A stretch of DNA of 64,000 nucleotides from Blautia sp. Lineage in GTDB: Bacteria; Bacillota; Clostridia; Lachnospirales; Lachnospiraceae. The translations under genes were made by a program, and so were the position numbers. The notes beneath the pieces were generated by a model. The model saw nothing but the letters and a program-made list of their open reading frames with translations. It made no database searches and was not told where the DNA came from. The stretch is taken from the NCBI GenBank assembly GCA_029257775.1, contig JARIAQ010000043.1, positions 1 to 64,000 of the forward strand, given 5' to 3'. This document shows, piece by piece, positions 16,208 through 25,317 of the stretch. Each line of letters begins with the position of its first letter. Position 1 is the first letter of the stretch.

Positions 16208-16660
16208 ATGCTTACGAAAATACTTCTGGTTGTTTTGGTTATTTTAATCATTGGTATTCTTGTTCTCTATTTCCTTGGAAAAAAAGCTCAGAAAAAGCAG
16301 GAAGAACAACAGGTACAGATGGATGCCATGAAGCAGACCATGACAATGCTTATCATTGATAAGAAACGTCTGCCTATTAAGCAATCCGGTTTGCCACAGA
16401 TGGTTATCGACCAGACTCCAAAGCTTATGCGTCGTTCTAAGCTACCTATTGTAAAAGCCAAAATCGGACCAAAGATTATGACTTTAGTGGCTGACGAAGC
16501 AATATTTGACTTAATTCCTATAAAGAAAGAAATCAAAGCTGATGTAAGTGGTATTTACATTATTGGGGTAAGAGGACTTCGTGGTTCTTTAACACCTCCG
16601 GCAAAGAAAAAGGGCTGGTTCAAACGTATGAAAGAAAAAGCTGCATCTGCCCAAAAATAA
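16208..16660 (+). CDS. Single-pass membrane-anchored protein of unknown function (150 aa)
   Basis: An N-terminal membrane helix (LLVVLVILIIGILVLYFLG) is followed by a charged linker and a compact domain around MLIIDKKRLPIKQSGLP, then PKLMRRSKLPIVKAKIGPKIMTL and a basic tail KKKGWFKRMKEKAA. The arrangement suggests a cytoplasmic domain tethered to the membrane. I do not recognise a named family. It is one of few plus-strand genes in this part of the window and has its own promoter, an AGGAGG ribosome site and a strong terminator, so it is a stand-alone unit. Confidence 0.8.
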   Translation: MLTKILLVVLVILIIGILVLYFLGKKAQKKQEEQQVQMDAMKQTMTMLIIDKKRLPIKQSGLPQMVIDQTPKLMRRSKLPIVKAKIGPKIMTLVADEAIFDLIPIKKEIKADVSGIYIIGVRGLRGSLTPPAKKKGWFKRMKEKAASAQK

Positions 16661-16661
16661 T

Positions 16662-16701
16662 AAAAATGAGGCAAATCCTGAAATAGATTTGCCTCATTTT
16701 T
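16662..16701. terminator. Bidirectional terminator between convergent genes
   Basis: A 16-bp perfect stem (AAAAATGAGGCAAATC / GATTTGCCTCATTTTT, 8-nt loop) with T residues on both strands, between the genes ending at 16660 (+) and 16703 (-). Confidence 0.92.
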
Positions 16702-16702
16702 A

Positions 16703-17155
16703 TTATATATGAAGTGTAAACTCACCACTGTTCATTTCTTGTACATTCACTGAAAGCTGGCAATCTGCAACATGCTCTCCATTAATTTCCAAAGCATAAT
16801 CAATACACAAATCCAAACAACTTTCCTGTTCTTTCACCTCAATATTCGTAGCAGCAACCCCCATTTGAAGATTTCCAAAAGGAGTGGCATAATAAGTAAT
16901 ATTCTTTTTTTGTTCCTCAAAGATCATTTGCATGTTTGTAAGCCCTTTTTTCTTTACTTCCACGCTATTCTCTGAAATCTTAATCGTATTTTTATTTTCT
17001 TCTGTAAACCCTTCTATTGTTTCATTATAGAAAATATAATGGTGTCCATTTTTATAATAATATTCTCCTTTTGCCACCATTTCTACTTCTTCAGGAGACT
17101 CTCCATCTTCTACACTTTGAATCCCTTTTACTGTAACTAAAACATCCTTTGTCAT
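16703..17155 (-). CDS. DUF1934 (YwiB-like) beta-barrel protein
   Basis: 150 aa, matching the calycin-like DUF1934 family by its start MTKDVLVTVKGIQS, the GEYYYKNGHHYIFYNE strand pair, the TPFGNLQMG turn and the C-terminal alternation of strands. Members are widespread in Firmicutes and of unknown function; a lipid-like ligand in the barrel has been suggested from fold alone. The gene starts 2 bp after the murI stop, so it is co-translated with glutamate racemase. Its role may relate to envelope metabolism, but this is inference from context. Confidence 0.82.
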   Translation of the reverse strand: MTKDVLVTVKGIQSVEDGESPEEVEMVAKGEYYYKNGHHYIFYNETIEGFTEENKNTIKISENSVEVKKKGLTNMQMIFEEQKKNITYYATPFGNLQMGVAATNIEVKEQESCLDLCIDYALEINGEHVADCQLSVNVQEMNSGEFTLHI

Positions 17156-17157
17156 TT

Positions 17158-17979
17158 TTAAAACTCCTCAATATTAATCTGCTCTGTTCTCTTTACATTA
17201 TAAGGAAGAATTGAATTAGCAAATTTCTGAAAATATTCTTCCTCATCACTAACAAAAAATCGATACGGAAATTCTTCATCTATATGTATCTCATTCTCCA
17301 TACCTTGCATTTCTAAAAGTCTTTGCAATTCCTTAGCTGTCTCATAAGCAGGATTTACCAATGTTACGTGATCTCCTACCAAAGTCTTCAAAGTAGAGCG
17401 AAGAAGGGGATAGTGAGTACACCCTAAAATAAGCGTATCAATATCTTTTTCCAATAACGGTTCCAGATACCGCTTAGCAACCTCCATCGTAATGGAATCC
17501 TTAAGCCATCCTTCTTCCACCAATGGTACAAATAACGGACATGGCTGTCCAATCACTTCAATCTCAGGATCCTCCGCCTGAATTGTTTTGCGATATAGGT
17601 CTGATTTCACTGTTGCTCTTGTACCGATTAGCCCAATCTTTTTATTTCTGGTAGTCTGTGCCGCTACTTTTGCTCCAGGTTTTACTACACCAATAATAGG
17701 AATATCAATTTCTTCACTAATTGTTTCAAGAGCTAAAGCACTTGCTGTATTACAAGCCACTACAATAGCTTTTACTTCCTGTGTCTGTAAAAAACGCACA
17801 ATTTGTCTGGAATAGCGCAAAATCGTTTCTTTTGATTTACTTCCATAGGGAACTCTGGCAGTATCTCCAAAATATACGATTTTCTCATGAGGTAGATTTC
17901 GCATAATCTCTCTTGCTACCGTCAGCCCACCTACTCCAGAATCAAAAACGCCAATTGGCGCTGTTTTTTTATATTTCAT
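17158..17979 (-). CDS. murI: Glutamate racemase
   Basis: Converts L- to D-glutamate for peptidoglycan; cofactor-independent with two catalytic cysteines. In the 273-aa protein the first is C76 (VVACNTASA) and the second lies in LGCTHYPLL near residue 189; the N-terminus carries GVFDSGVGGLTV and FGDTARVPYG, both diagnostic. Length is normal. It heads a two-gene unit with the DUF1934 gene. spoIIR lies 70 bp upstream on the same strand. Confidence 0.97.
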   Translation of the reverse strand: MKYKKTAPIGVFDSGVGGLTVAREIMRNLPHEKIVYFGDTARVPYGSKSKETILRYSRQIVRFLQTQEVKAIVVACNTASALALETISEEIDIPIIGVVKPGAKVAAQTTRNKKIGLIGTRATVKSDLYRKTIQAEDPEIEVIGQPCPLFVPLVEEGWLKDSITMEVAKRYLEPLLEKDIDTLILGCTHYPLLRSTLKTLVGDHVTLVNPAYETAKELQRLLEMQGMENEIHIDEEFPYRFFVSDEEEYFQKFANSILPYNVKRTEQINIEEF

Positions 17980-18049
17980 ATAATAACCTCATAACTGTCA
18001 TTTTATCGTTTGTTCTCCATTTTACCCTTAACAAAAAGATATTGCAAGG

Positions 18050-18712
18050 TTAAAACCAACGAAATCCAATCTTCACTTTGGGCTTTTCCTGTGGATTTTT
18101 TAAAATTTCCTGAAATTCCTCGTCTGTCAGCACAGACTTTAAATCTTCCTTCTTCTCTTCAGTCACAATCCCATAAGTATCATCAATAAAACACAAACTT
18201 GGATAAAGCACACACCACCAGTTATGCCCTTGGGCCTTTCCGATACGCACATTTAAAGCCTCATATTCTCCCGCTGGAAATGTACAATCCCCATAAGTTT
18301 TATCTGGAAAATAAGTATTTTCCACTACTGCATGAACTTCATAATCGTACCCAGCCGCCTTTACTGTCTTTTTTGCTTCTTCTTCTATGTCCTGTAAATG
18401 GGTAAGCACCATCTCCTTTGTATCTTCCAAATCTGCGTTTGACTTTAATATTTTTTGCAAATATTCTACAATTTTATTTTTTACCTGCAATTTCAACTTT
18501 TGGTCTGTATCTTTATCACTATTTGCAATTACATGAAGCCGAAACACTTCTCCTGCAATACCTTGTTGTATTTCTCTATCCAGACGCGCCTGTATTTCTC
18601 TATTTTCATTTTTTAAATGAATCATATTCATCCCTACGAAAAACAAAACTACTGTTAGTCCTAAAATTGCCACTACCAACCAATTTTTTTTCTTTCTCTT
18701 ACTATCATTCAC
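18050..18712 (-). CDS. spoIIR: Stage II sporulation protein R (SpoIIR)
   Basis: Forespore-made secreted signalling protein that triggers SpoIIGA to process pro-sigma-E in the mother cell. The 220-aa protein has an N-terminal membrane/signal helix (residues 11-30), then the family core FRLHVIANSDKDTDQKLKLQVKN, followed by the YFPDKTYGDCTFPAGEYEAL segment and the Trp-rich HNWWCVLYPSLCF. These match SpoIIR closely. Its start has ATAGGAGTG just upstream. It lies 34 bp after the gerAB-gerAC fusion gene on the same strand, although spoIIR is normally forespore-specific and expressed early. Confidence 0.94.
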   Translation of the reverse strand: MNDSKRKKKNWLVVAILGLTVVLFFVGMNMIHLKNENREIQARLDREIQQGIAGEVFRLHVIANSDKDTDQKLKLQVKNKIVEYLQKILKSNADLEDTKEMVLTHLQDIEEEAKKTVKAAGYDYEVHAVVENTYFPDKTYGDCTFPAGEYEALNVRIGKAQGHNWWCVLYPSLCFIDDTYGIVTEEKKEDLKSVLTDEEFQEILKNPQEKPKVKIGFRWF

Positions 18713-18746
18713 TCCTATGTACCTCCTGATTTTATTATCAGGAGTA

Positions 18747-20393
18747 TTAACGTATTTGTGGTCTTTTATTCACAATCTCTGCCTCTAAAAGTTTTGGTAA
18801 TTTTTCTTTCCTATGCCACGCATTGTATAAATCTTGAAGAGTTACCATATCTTTAGGTTTTCCTTCTAAATTATTTTCTAAAATTCCTGTAAGATAATTT
18901 CCTACCGACTCTCCCCCCTGCCCATCAAATTCCATCAGTTCTGAAACATTTTCACAGGAAAACACATAAATATTTCCTGCCACAGAAGGTTTTTCTTCCA
19001 AATATCCTAAAAATTCAAATAATGCTTCTTTATTTTCCAGAAGACCTTTTCCCAGAAGGACAGTTTTAATGTGCCCCATATCCAGATAATTTTTCTGGTT
19101 TTTATTAAATGCTTCCTCTGCTTTCTTTGGCGTAGCTCCTTGATAAGAAATTGCCTGTGGCTGCTCTTCTTGATTTTTCCCTTGTCCAGTTATTTCCCCT
19201 AATCCCGGAATACCATAAATCAACTCAAAAGCACCTTGCTTATAATCTGCACCCATGGACAAAGGGAATTCCCTATTTTCAAGAGGCACACCACAGGCAG
19301 ACAGGGAACATACACATAAAACCAGCACTGTTCCTTTTAGCAACGCAGCTTTCTTTCTTCCTGCAAACCCAGCATATAAAAGCAATACCAAAAACAGTGG
19401 TCCATAAAACCATCCAGTAATTTTCCAAAAAATATTAATTGGAATTTCTATTTTCTCACATATTAAGGCTGCTGCCACAATTCCTATTGCCAAAAATGGA
19501 GCTGCTTTTTCCATATCTGCTCGCACCAAAAGTTCATGATTATAAAAAAATACACCACCTACAGCAAATAACATGCTAAACATCACCGCTGCCACCCAAA
19601 AAATATCCACTCTTTCCAAAAAATCACCGGGAATTCTAATACCCGCCATAAACTCAACCATAGGATATTGTCTATGCTCATATCCTCCTATTCCAAAACT
19701 TCCTTGCAACAAGAAAAGACACAGAATCAATACCCCTGTTACAAGAAACAAGGCTCCCCTCATAATTCTTCCTGTTTCCCCTGGTTTTTTCACATTTCCT
19801 AATGCCACAGGTAAAAAAGCGAAGGGCAAAAAAGCACAAAAAATCTGGTAACTTCCTTTTATCCAGCCCTCCAAAGTCAAAGCTCCCATTTCCACAATGT
19901 AATAGTTCTTCACACGCAAAATCCCCAGACATAACATTCCCCCTAAAATAAAAGCCAACACTGGGAAACATACTTCTGCCATTCTGCCTCTGCGCTCCAA
20001 CCCTTGATGACTCCCTAAATACGTAACAATTCCCGCCAGTACAAGAATAACCCAGTACACACTTCCTTCTATTAGAAAACGCTCTGTAATCCTAGCTATC
20101 ATCAAAAGAAGGTACACACCCAAAAGCCACAGCCATGACATATAAAGAAAGATAAAAATACTGCCAAAGGTCTTCCCCATATACCTTTTGGGACTTTGCA
20201 ATACAGTTTTTATTCGAATAAAATAAATAAAAAACAAAAGATAAATTCCCATTGCGGTAAGCAAGCATAACATTCCCTGTCTTCCTGTTATTCCCGGAAG
20301 TACAGGAATTGTTAATGTATAAATGCCAACCACACCCAGAACAATTTGACGAAACAACTGTCTGTGAGAAATTCTGGCATTATCCGCAAACAT
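18747..20393 (-). CDS. Spore germination receptor fusion: GerAB-type permease joined to a truncated GerAC-like domain
   Basis: 548 aa. Residues 1-350 are a GerAB-type amino-acid-permease-like protein with about ten membrane helices (RISHRQLFRQIVLGVVGIYT at the start). After the last helix comes ALLKGTVLVLCVCSLSACG, which looks like a lipoprotein signal with lipobox (LSAC), then about 185 residues resembling the first part of GerAC (ISYQGATPKKAEEAFNKNQK, HIKTVLLGKGLLENKEALFEF, YVFSC). Normal GerAC is about 370-400 aa, so its later domains are absent. Thus two subunits of a GerA receptor are in one frame, and processing at the internal lipobox could release a lipidated C protein. The gene begins 1 bp after gerAA, so the two form an operon. 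Confidence 0.82.
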   Translation of the reverse strand: MFADNARISHRQLFRQIVLGVVGIYTLTIPVLPGITGRQGMLCLLTAMGIYLLFFIYFIRIKTVLQSPKRYMGKTFGSIFIFLYMSWLWLLGVYLLLMIARITERFLIEGSVYWVILVLAGIVTYLGSHQGLERRGRMAEVCFPVLAFILGGMLCLGILRVKNYYIVEMGALTLEGWIKGSYQIFCAFLPFAFLPVALGNVKKPGETGRIMRGALFLVTGVLILCLFLLQGSFGIGGYEHRQYPMVEFMAGIRIPGDFLERVDIFWVAAVMFSMLFAVGGVFFYNHELLVRADMEKAAPFLAIGIVAAALICEKIEIPINIFWKITGWFYGPLFLVLLLYAGFAGRKKAALLKGTVLVLCVCSLSACGVPLENREFPLSMGADYKQGAFELIYGIPGLGEITGQGKNQEEQPQAISYQGATPKKAEEAFNKNQKNYLDMGHIKTVLLGKGLLENKEALFEFLGYLEEKPSVAGNIYVFSCENVSELMEFDGQGGESVGNYLTGILENNLEGKPKDMVTLQDLYNAWHRKEKLPKLLEAEIVNKRPQIR

Positions 20394-20394
20394 A

Positions 20395-21891
20395 TCACAC
20401 CCCTCCTTTTTTATTTTTACATAGTTTTATCTGCTGATTATATCTTGCATACAGCGGCCGTTTTGTAAGAAAGCGAAATGGTGCACGGACAACACTATCC
20501 TGCTCCCCTCTGTATCCTGCCTGATTTTGAGCAGCAAACGGAGTAAGATAAGGAATTCCAAAACTTTTTAAGCCTGCCAGATGGCTTATTGTAAGATAAA
20601 GTCCCAATAAAATACCAAACACTCCTAAAGTACCGCCTAAAAAAATAAAACCAAATTTCAACATTCGAAATGGTGCTGAAAATTCTTGATTAGGAATTGC
20701 CAATGAACATAATGCTGTAACAGCAACTACAACTACCACAATGGGACTTACCAAATTTGCCTCTACTGCTGCTTGTCCTACGATCAGCCCTCCTACTATA
20801 CCAATCGTTCCACCTAAAGGACCTGGCATACGTACTCCGGCCTCCCGTATGGTTTCAAACGCAATTTCCATAAACAGCACCTCCAAAAGAGCTGGGAAAG
20901 GCACTCCCTGCCGTGCTTCAGAAAAAGATAAAATCAAATTTGTGGGCAACACCTGTGTATGGAAATTGGTAACTGCAAGATACGTACCGGAAAACAATAA
21001 GGTTAAAAATAATGCAAAATAACGGATAATCCGTTGAAAACTTACAATTTCAAAATGATTATAATTATCCTCGCTAACTTGCAAAAAATCATTTAAAACG
21101 GCCGGCAACAGGATACCTGTAGGAGAATGATCACACAATAACAAAATTCTACCATTTAAAATTTCTGCGGCACATTTATCTGGTCTTTCCGTGGTCTGAA
21201 ATTGTGGAAAAGGTGAAAGCCAATGACGTTCTGTCAGTTGTTCAATAACTCCGGTATCTAAAATTCCATCAATAACAAATGAATCCAAGCGTTGCTCAAT
21301 CTCTGATAAAAGCTCTGGTCTTATTAAATCTTCCATATATAAAAGTTGCACCAACGTCTGACTTCTCTCTCCCAGTGTTTTTTGTTTTACTTTTAGTCTC
21401 GTATCTCGAATTCTCTTTCGTACCAAAGCGGCATTTGTTTTCACTGCATCAGTAAATCCCTCTTTTGACCCCCTTAGCACCTTTTCTCTGCTAGACTCTG
21501 ATACGCTAAGATTGGGATATCCCTTACTTGCAATTTTAATTGCCTTATTGTAGCCATCTATAAAAAACAGTGCATTCCCTGCCAGCATAGCTGCAAAAGC
21601 TTTATCCATAGTTTCTAAAGGCTGTACATCAGAGATCCCCATTCCATTCTCTTTGATAAATTCAATTAATTCATCTCCTGGCATCTCCCATATATGGTTT
21701 ACCAATTTGCCAATCACCGAATCCTCCAAAACCATGTTACTTACTGCCACCTCAATATAAACTACCAGACAGCGTATTTTCTTTCCCTCCCCCAAAATCA
21801 TGGGGCGGATAATACAATCATCACAATTTTGCAGACGTTTTCTTACGTATGCTTCATTTTCCTCAATATGTGTTGAAATTATATCATTCAT
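20395..21891 (-). CDS. gerAA: Spore germination protein GerAA (A subunit of nutrient germinant receptor)
   Basis: 498-aa A subunit, now thought to form the ion channel of the germinant receptor in the spore inner membrane. A soluble N-terminal domain of about 270 residues is followed by four to five membrane helices. Family motifs include NALFFIDGYNKAI, SKEGFTDAVKTNAALVRKRI, LLYMEDL and the helix region ETIREAGVRMPGPLGGTIGIVGGLI, with AIPNQEFSAPFR. The start has GAGGAGAAAATT upstream. The stop TGA at 20395 is 1 bp before the fused gerAB-gerAC gene. No separate gerC is present, consistent with its fusion. Confidence 0.96.
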   Translation of the reverse strand: MNDIISTHIEENEAYVRKRLQNCDDCIIRPMILGEGKKIRCLVVYIEVAVSNMVLEDSVIGKLVNHIWEMPGDELIEFIKENGMGISDVQPLETMDKAFAAMLAGNALFFIDGYNKAIKIASKGYPNLSVSESSREKVLRGSKEGFTDAVKTNAALVRKRIRDTRLKVKQKTLGERSQTLVQLLYMEDLIRPELLSEIEQRLDSFVIDGILDTGVIEQLTERHWLSPFPQFQTTERPDKCAAEILNGRILLLCDHSPTGILLPAVLNDFLQVSEDNYNHFEIVSFQRIIRYFALFLTLLFSGTYLAVTNFHTQVLPTNLILSFSEARQGVPFPALLEVLFMEIAFETIREAGVRMPGPLGGTIGIVGGLIVGQAAVEANLVSPIVVVVVAVTALCSLAIPNQEFSAPFRMLKFGFIFLGGTLGVFGILLGLYLTISHLAGLKSFGIPYLTPFAAQNQAGYRGEQDSVVRAPFRFLTKRPLYARYNQQIKLCKNKKGGV

Positions 21892-21927
21892 AATTTTCTC
21901 CTCAAAATAGTTTTCTTCTATGAAATG

Positions 21928-21996
21928 AAAAAGGAGATCTTACATGAAACCCATGGGAAACCTTTCCAATGTGTATTCATGTAGCATCTCCTTTTA
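21928..21996. terminator. Long hairpin between gerAA and the GntR regulator gene
   Basis: Stem of 18 bp with one 2x2 internal mismatch: AAAAGGAGAT, then TACATGAA, paired with TTCATGTA, then ATCTCCTTTT, loop about 27 nt containing CCCATGGG. It lies just after the regulator gene ending at 22018. A related hairpin is at 23673-23730. Confidence 0.8.
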
Positions 21997-22017
21997 TTAT
22001 CTCTCACATATTTTTTT

Positions 22018-22683
22018 CTATTCTTGATTTAAACTACGAATAATTGCTTTTTGCTGATTATCAATATGAATTTGTACATAACTTAAAGCTTTCTTTTCAT
22101 CTCTGGCTCTTAAAGCTTCGCAAATAGATTTATGTTCTTCTGCCAATGTACGACGCACCGCAATATCTTTTAAATATTCCATTCGGTAGCGATACATCTG
22201 CTCTCTTAAATTATTTAAAAGCTGAACCAAACGCTTGTTATTAGTTGCTTGATAAATGGCATCATGAAACTCTACATCTACCTCTGCTAACTCTGTAAGC
22301 TTATCCGATTCAATCAGAGTTTGAAAACGTGTCTCAATTTCCTCCAGATGTTCCATTTCTTCCTTAGTAATTCTTTCACAAGCAAGGGAAATTGCTAAAA
22401 CTTCCATTCCTTTTCTTACTTCCAGCACATCATTTAAATCTCTCTCTGTAATAGAAGCCACCTTGGCACCTTTTCTGGGCGCCATAACAACCAATCCTTC
22501 TAACTCCAATTTACGAATTGCTTCTCTAATAGGTGTACGGCTTACCCCTAACTTTTCTGCCAATGCGATTTCCATCAAACGTTCTCCAGGTTTTAATTCC
22601 CCTTTTAAAATTGCCCTTCTGAGTGTATTAAAAACCACATCTCTCAAAGGCAGATAGTCATCCATATTCATCTCCAAATCCAT
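22018..22683 (-). CDS. GntR-family transcriptional regulator, FCD subfamily
   Basis: 221 aa. The N-terminal 75 residues form a winged helix-turn-helix (LRRAILKGELKPGERLMEIALAEKLGVSRTPIREAIRKLELEGLV is the family signature, residues 18-62). The rest is an all-helical FCD ligand-binding domain with metal-binding-type residues (EFHDAIYQ around 120 and the HKSICEALRARD region). FCD regulators sense organic acids or sugars. It starts 5 bp after ispE, so it is in that operon, which gives no clue to its ligand. AGGAGGAAG before the ATG fixes the start. Confidence 0.92.
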   Translation of the reverse strand: MDLEMNMDDYLPLRDVVFNTLRRAILKGELKPGERLMEIALAEKLGVSRTPIREAIRKLELEGLVVMAPRKGAKVASITERDLNDVLEVRKGMEVLAISLACERITKEEMEHLEEIETRFQTLIESDKLTELAEVDVEFHDAIYQATNNKRLVQLLNNLREQMYRYRMEYLKDIAVRRTLAEEHKSICEALRARDEKKALSYVQIHIDNQQKAIIRSLNQE

Positions 22684-22688
22684 TCTTT

Positions 22689-23561
22689 CTACTTCCTCCT
22701 TCCACCATTATTAAATACTGTTGTCAGAAAAACGGTTTTCGCCAAATGACTGGCCCGTAAAGCTTCACAAGCACGTTCTGCTGTTGCTTTATCATCAAAT
22801 AATCCAAATACTGTGGGTCCACTTCCACTCATCATGGCATTTAATGCCCCATGTTCCTTCATGTGGTCTTTGATTTCCTGAATAATAGGATAATGGGGGA
22901 TGGTAACTGTCTCTAATACATTCCCCATACAATCTGCAATTTTATTCAAATTGTGCCACTGGATTGCATCCAGCATCTTATCAATTTCAGGATGATACTC
23001 TAATTCATTAGCATGAAGGTTCTCGTAAACAAACTTTGTAGACACACTGATCGCAGGTTTTCCCACCAGCACATAACAGTCCGGACAAGGTGGAAGAGCA
23101 CGAAGCTTGTCTCCAATTCCCTCTGCCAGTGCAGTTCCTCTTAAAAGACAATATGGAACATCTGCACCGATTTTCACCCCACGTTCCATTAACTCTTTTA
23201 CAGAAAGTCCCAATCCAAATAGACGATTCACACCAATCATTGTCGCTGCTGCATCAGAGCTTCCTCCTGCCATACCTGCTGCCACTGGAATGAATTTCTG
23301 CAAATCCACTGTAATCCCCTGTTCTATCTGAAACTCATCTAATAAAAGCTTTGCTGCTTTATACACCAAATTATTTTCATTTACTGGTATAAAAGGCAAA
23401 TTAGTAGTAATTTTAATCCCCGGGGTTTTACTTGCTTCTATCTCTAATTGATCATACATATTAATTGTCTGCATAATCATGCGCAATTCATGATATCCAT
23501 CTTCTCTTTTACGCAAAACATCTAAACCAAGATTGATTTTTGCCAATGCTCTTAATCTCAT
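22689..23561 (-). CDS. ispE: 4-diphosphocytidyl-2-C-methyl-D-erythritol kinase
   Basis: GHMP-family kinase of the MEP isoprenoid pathway that phosphorylates CDP-ME with ATP. The 290-aa protein shows LRALAKINLGLDVL at the start, ATP-binding PVAAGMAGGSSDAAAT near residue 95, YCLLRGTALAEGIGD and the C-terminal MMSGSGPTVFGLF. Length is usual. GGAGGAGAAGCC precedes the ATG. Followed by the GntR regulator gene after 5 bp. Confidence 0.97.
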   Translation of the reverse strand: MRLRALAKINLGLDVLRKREDGYHELRMIMQTINMYDQLEIEASKTPGIKITTNLPFIPVNENNLVYKAAKLLLDEFQIEQGITVDLQKFIPVAAGMAGGSSDAAATMIGVNRLFGLGLSVKELMERGVKIGADVPYCLLRGTALAEGIGDKLRALPPCPDCYVLVGKPAISVSTKFVYENLHANELEYHPEIDKMLDAIQWHNLNKIADCMGNVLETVTIPHYPIIQEIKDHMKEHGALNAMMSGSGPTVFGLFDDKATAERACEALRASHLAKTVFLTTVFNNGGRRK

Positions 23562-23672
23562 GGCTTCTCCTCCGATTTTTGTACATTGTATTCCTTTTAG
23601 TACATTCTATTCTATATGAAAAAATATTTTTTTTCAACTGGCAAGATAGCCAAACAATTTTATTTCATTTTT

Positions 23673-23730
23673 AAAGGAGCTGTTTACATGAAAAACAATA
23701 AGAACTTACTTTCATGCACTAGCTCCTTTT
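23673..23730. terminator. Hairpin downstream of the SipL-like gene
   Basis: AAAGGAGCT pairs with AGCTCCTTT and an inner CATGAAA pairs with TTTCATG. It lies 13 bp after the end of the gene at 23743 and resembles the hairpin at 21928-21996 in its AAAGGAG...TTACATGAAA arm. Confidence 0.75.
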
Positions 23731-23742
23731 CCTTGACACTTT

Positions 23743-25302
23743 TTATCTTTCCACTTTTTTCATAAGTACCAGAGTATCATAAGGTTTAATAGTTTCATCT
23801 TCCATTTCATTTAACTCTAAAATTGTATCAATGGTCGTATAAAACCGTTTTGCTATATCCCATAATGTATCTTGTGGCTGTACTTGATACCCTACAATTC
23901 CCGGCATATTACGCAACTTTTCCCGATCCAGCTCTCGTTCCTCTATACTTTGAATTATTTCTACTTTCCTTTGTTTTACTACCAACGCATTTAAGTTGAT
24001 TACAATTTTAGCTTCAATTTCATCACTATCAATCATAGTGGTTGATAATTGCTCCAGATCTGCTCGCATATAATAAACACAATTTTCTGTAATATCCTCT
24101 GCTTCAATGACATGTTGAAAAGGAATCATTGTTTCCATAGAATAAAACGGCATATCGTCGTCACCAATAATATACAAAATTCGAATCTGAACAACACCTT
24201 CTACTTCAATTCCATTTTCTACAATTTTACTACTATCCACCTTAACGCTACCATCGCTATGACAAATCTGTAAAATTTTTCCATGGCTGTTTTCAATTTT
24301 AATTCTGTCACTTACCTTGCATTTTGAAAAATTTTTCACCAACAAACTTTCTAACCGTTGCTCTTCAGTAACTGCCTCACATTCTTTTAAAGGTGTATAT
24401 ACATCCATAAGAAGAGAAATTTCTTCTTCCTCATAAATTTTCATTTCCAATTCTAACACAACATCCACACTAATAACACGTTCTTCTCCATCCTCATCTC
24501 GTTTCACCTTTAAATCCCCCTGAGGCATGGAAATTTCCACATTGGGAATCATTTCCTGCATACAACCAGTACATTCCAGTTCTTGATAAAAGGGAATGGA
24601 ATGCTCCAGCCATTGCAAAGAATTATTATCATCATTTCCACTGTAAAGAGCAAATACAAACAATTCTCCTTTTACACCAATTTTATCATTTTCCGCACGA
24701 ATATCCAGTCCTCTTACCTCTACTGTGTTCCAAAGCAGCTCATAAATATCCGGTTTATTAGAACTTAAAGATATATCTTCCTTTACACGCATAGTATCTT
24801 TTTTATGTATTACTGTCCCCAAAACAGAAAATTCCTCTTTCTTTTGAGAAATTTCATCATCCTCCACAGCAACTGGCAACTCCAGCTCTTTGCTTTCCTC
24901 CACATATGCAGTAAATGTAACCAATGCCTTGATATTTAATTTTCTGGAATTTATTAATTGAACACTTAAGTCCTCAATATCCCATTTTAATTGTACTTTA
25001 TCTCCATTTTCTAATCCTTCTAAATTAAGTGCTTCGCCAATCCTAAGAGTTCCCATAAGACTTTGAAGATGTCTTTCCTCATTATCACTAACATATAAAA
25101 GACTTACTACAAGAGCTCCTGTAATATATGCCCTTCCCTCCGTAATTTGTATATCTTCCAGTTTAATATCACCTTTTTTTTGTATCATTCTTCCTATATC
25201 TGGCTTTACGTCAGGAACATTTAAATCTTCGTCAAAAGTAATCTGATTAACTGCTTCACATTTTTTTTGAAGCATATACATATTTTTTGTTATCAACTCC
25301 AC
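23743..25302 (-). CDS. SipL/SpoVID-like spore coat morphogenetic protein: SPOCS (DUF3794) repeats plus C-terminal LysM
   Basis: 519 aa. The N-terminal part is a series of SPOCS/DUF3794 modules (LNVPDVKPDIGRMIQKKGDI at residues 28-47, with later copies ending in similar strands). The C-terminus is one LysM domain (GYQVQPQDTLWDIAKRFYT ... NEMEDETIKPYDTLVLM). This is the architecture of Clostridioides SipL, which binds SpoIVA through its LysM end to attach the coat to the forespore. It has a GTG start, with AGGGG upstream, 15 bp after a PrcB-type lipoprotein gene. Role in the coat is inferred by family. Confidence 0.9.
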   Translation of the reverse strand: MELITKNMYMLQKKCEAVNQITFDEDLNVPDVKPDIGRMIQKKGDIKLEDIQITEGRAYITGALVVSLLYVSDNEERHLQSLMGTLRIGEALNLEGLENGDKVQLKWDIEDLSVQLINSRKLNIKALVTFTAYVEESKELELPVAVEDDEISQKKEEFSVLGTVIHKKDTMRVKEDISLSSNKPDIYELLWNTVEVRGLDIRAENDKIGVKGELFVFALYSGNDDNNSLQWLEHSIPFYQELECTGCMQEMIPNVEISMPQGDLKVKRDEDGEERVISVDVVLELEMKIYEEEEISLLMDVYTPLKECEAVTEEQRLESLLVKNFSKCKVSDRIKIENSHGKILQICHSDGSVKVDSSKIVENGIEVEGVVQIRILYIIGDDDMPFYSMETMIPFQHVIEAEDITENCVYYMRADLEQLSTTMIDSDEIEAKIVINLNALVVKQRKVEIIQSIEERELDREKLRNMPGIVGYQVQPQDTLWDIAKRFYTTIDTILELNEMEDETIKPYDTLVLMKKVER

Positions 25303-25317
25303 ACCATTACCCCTTTT

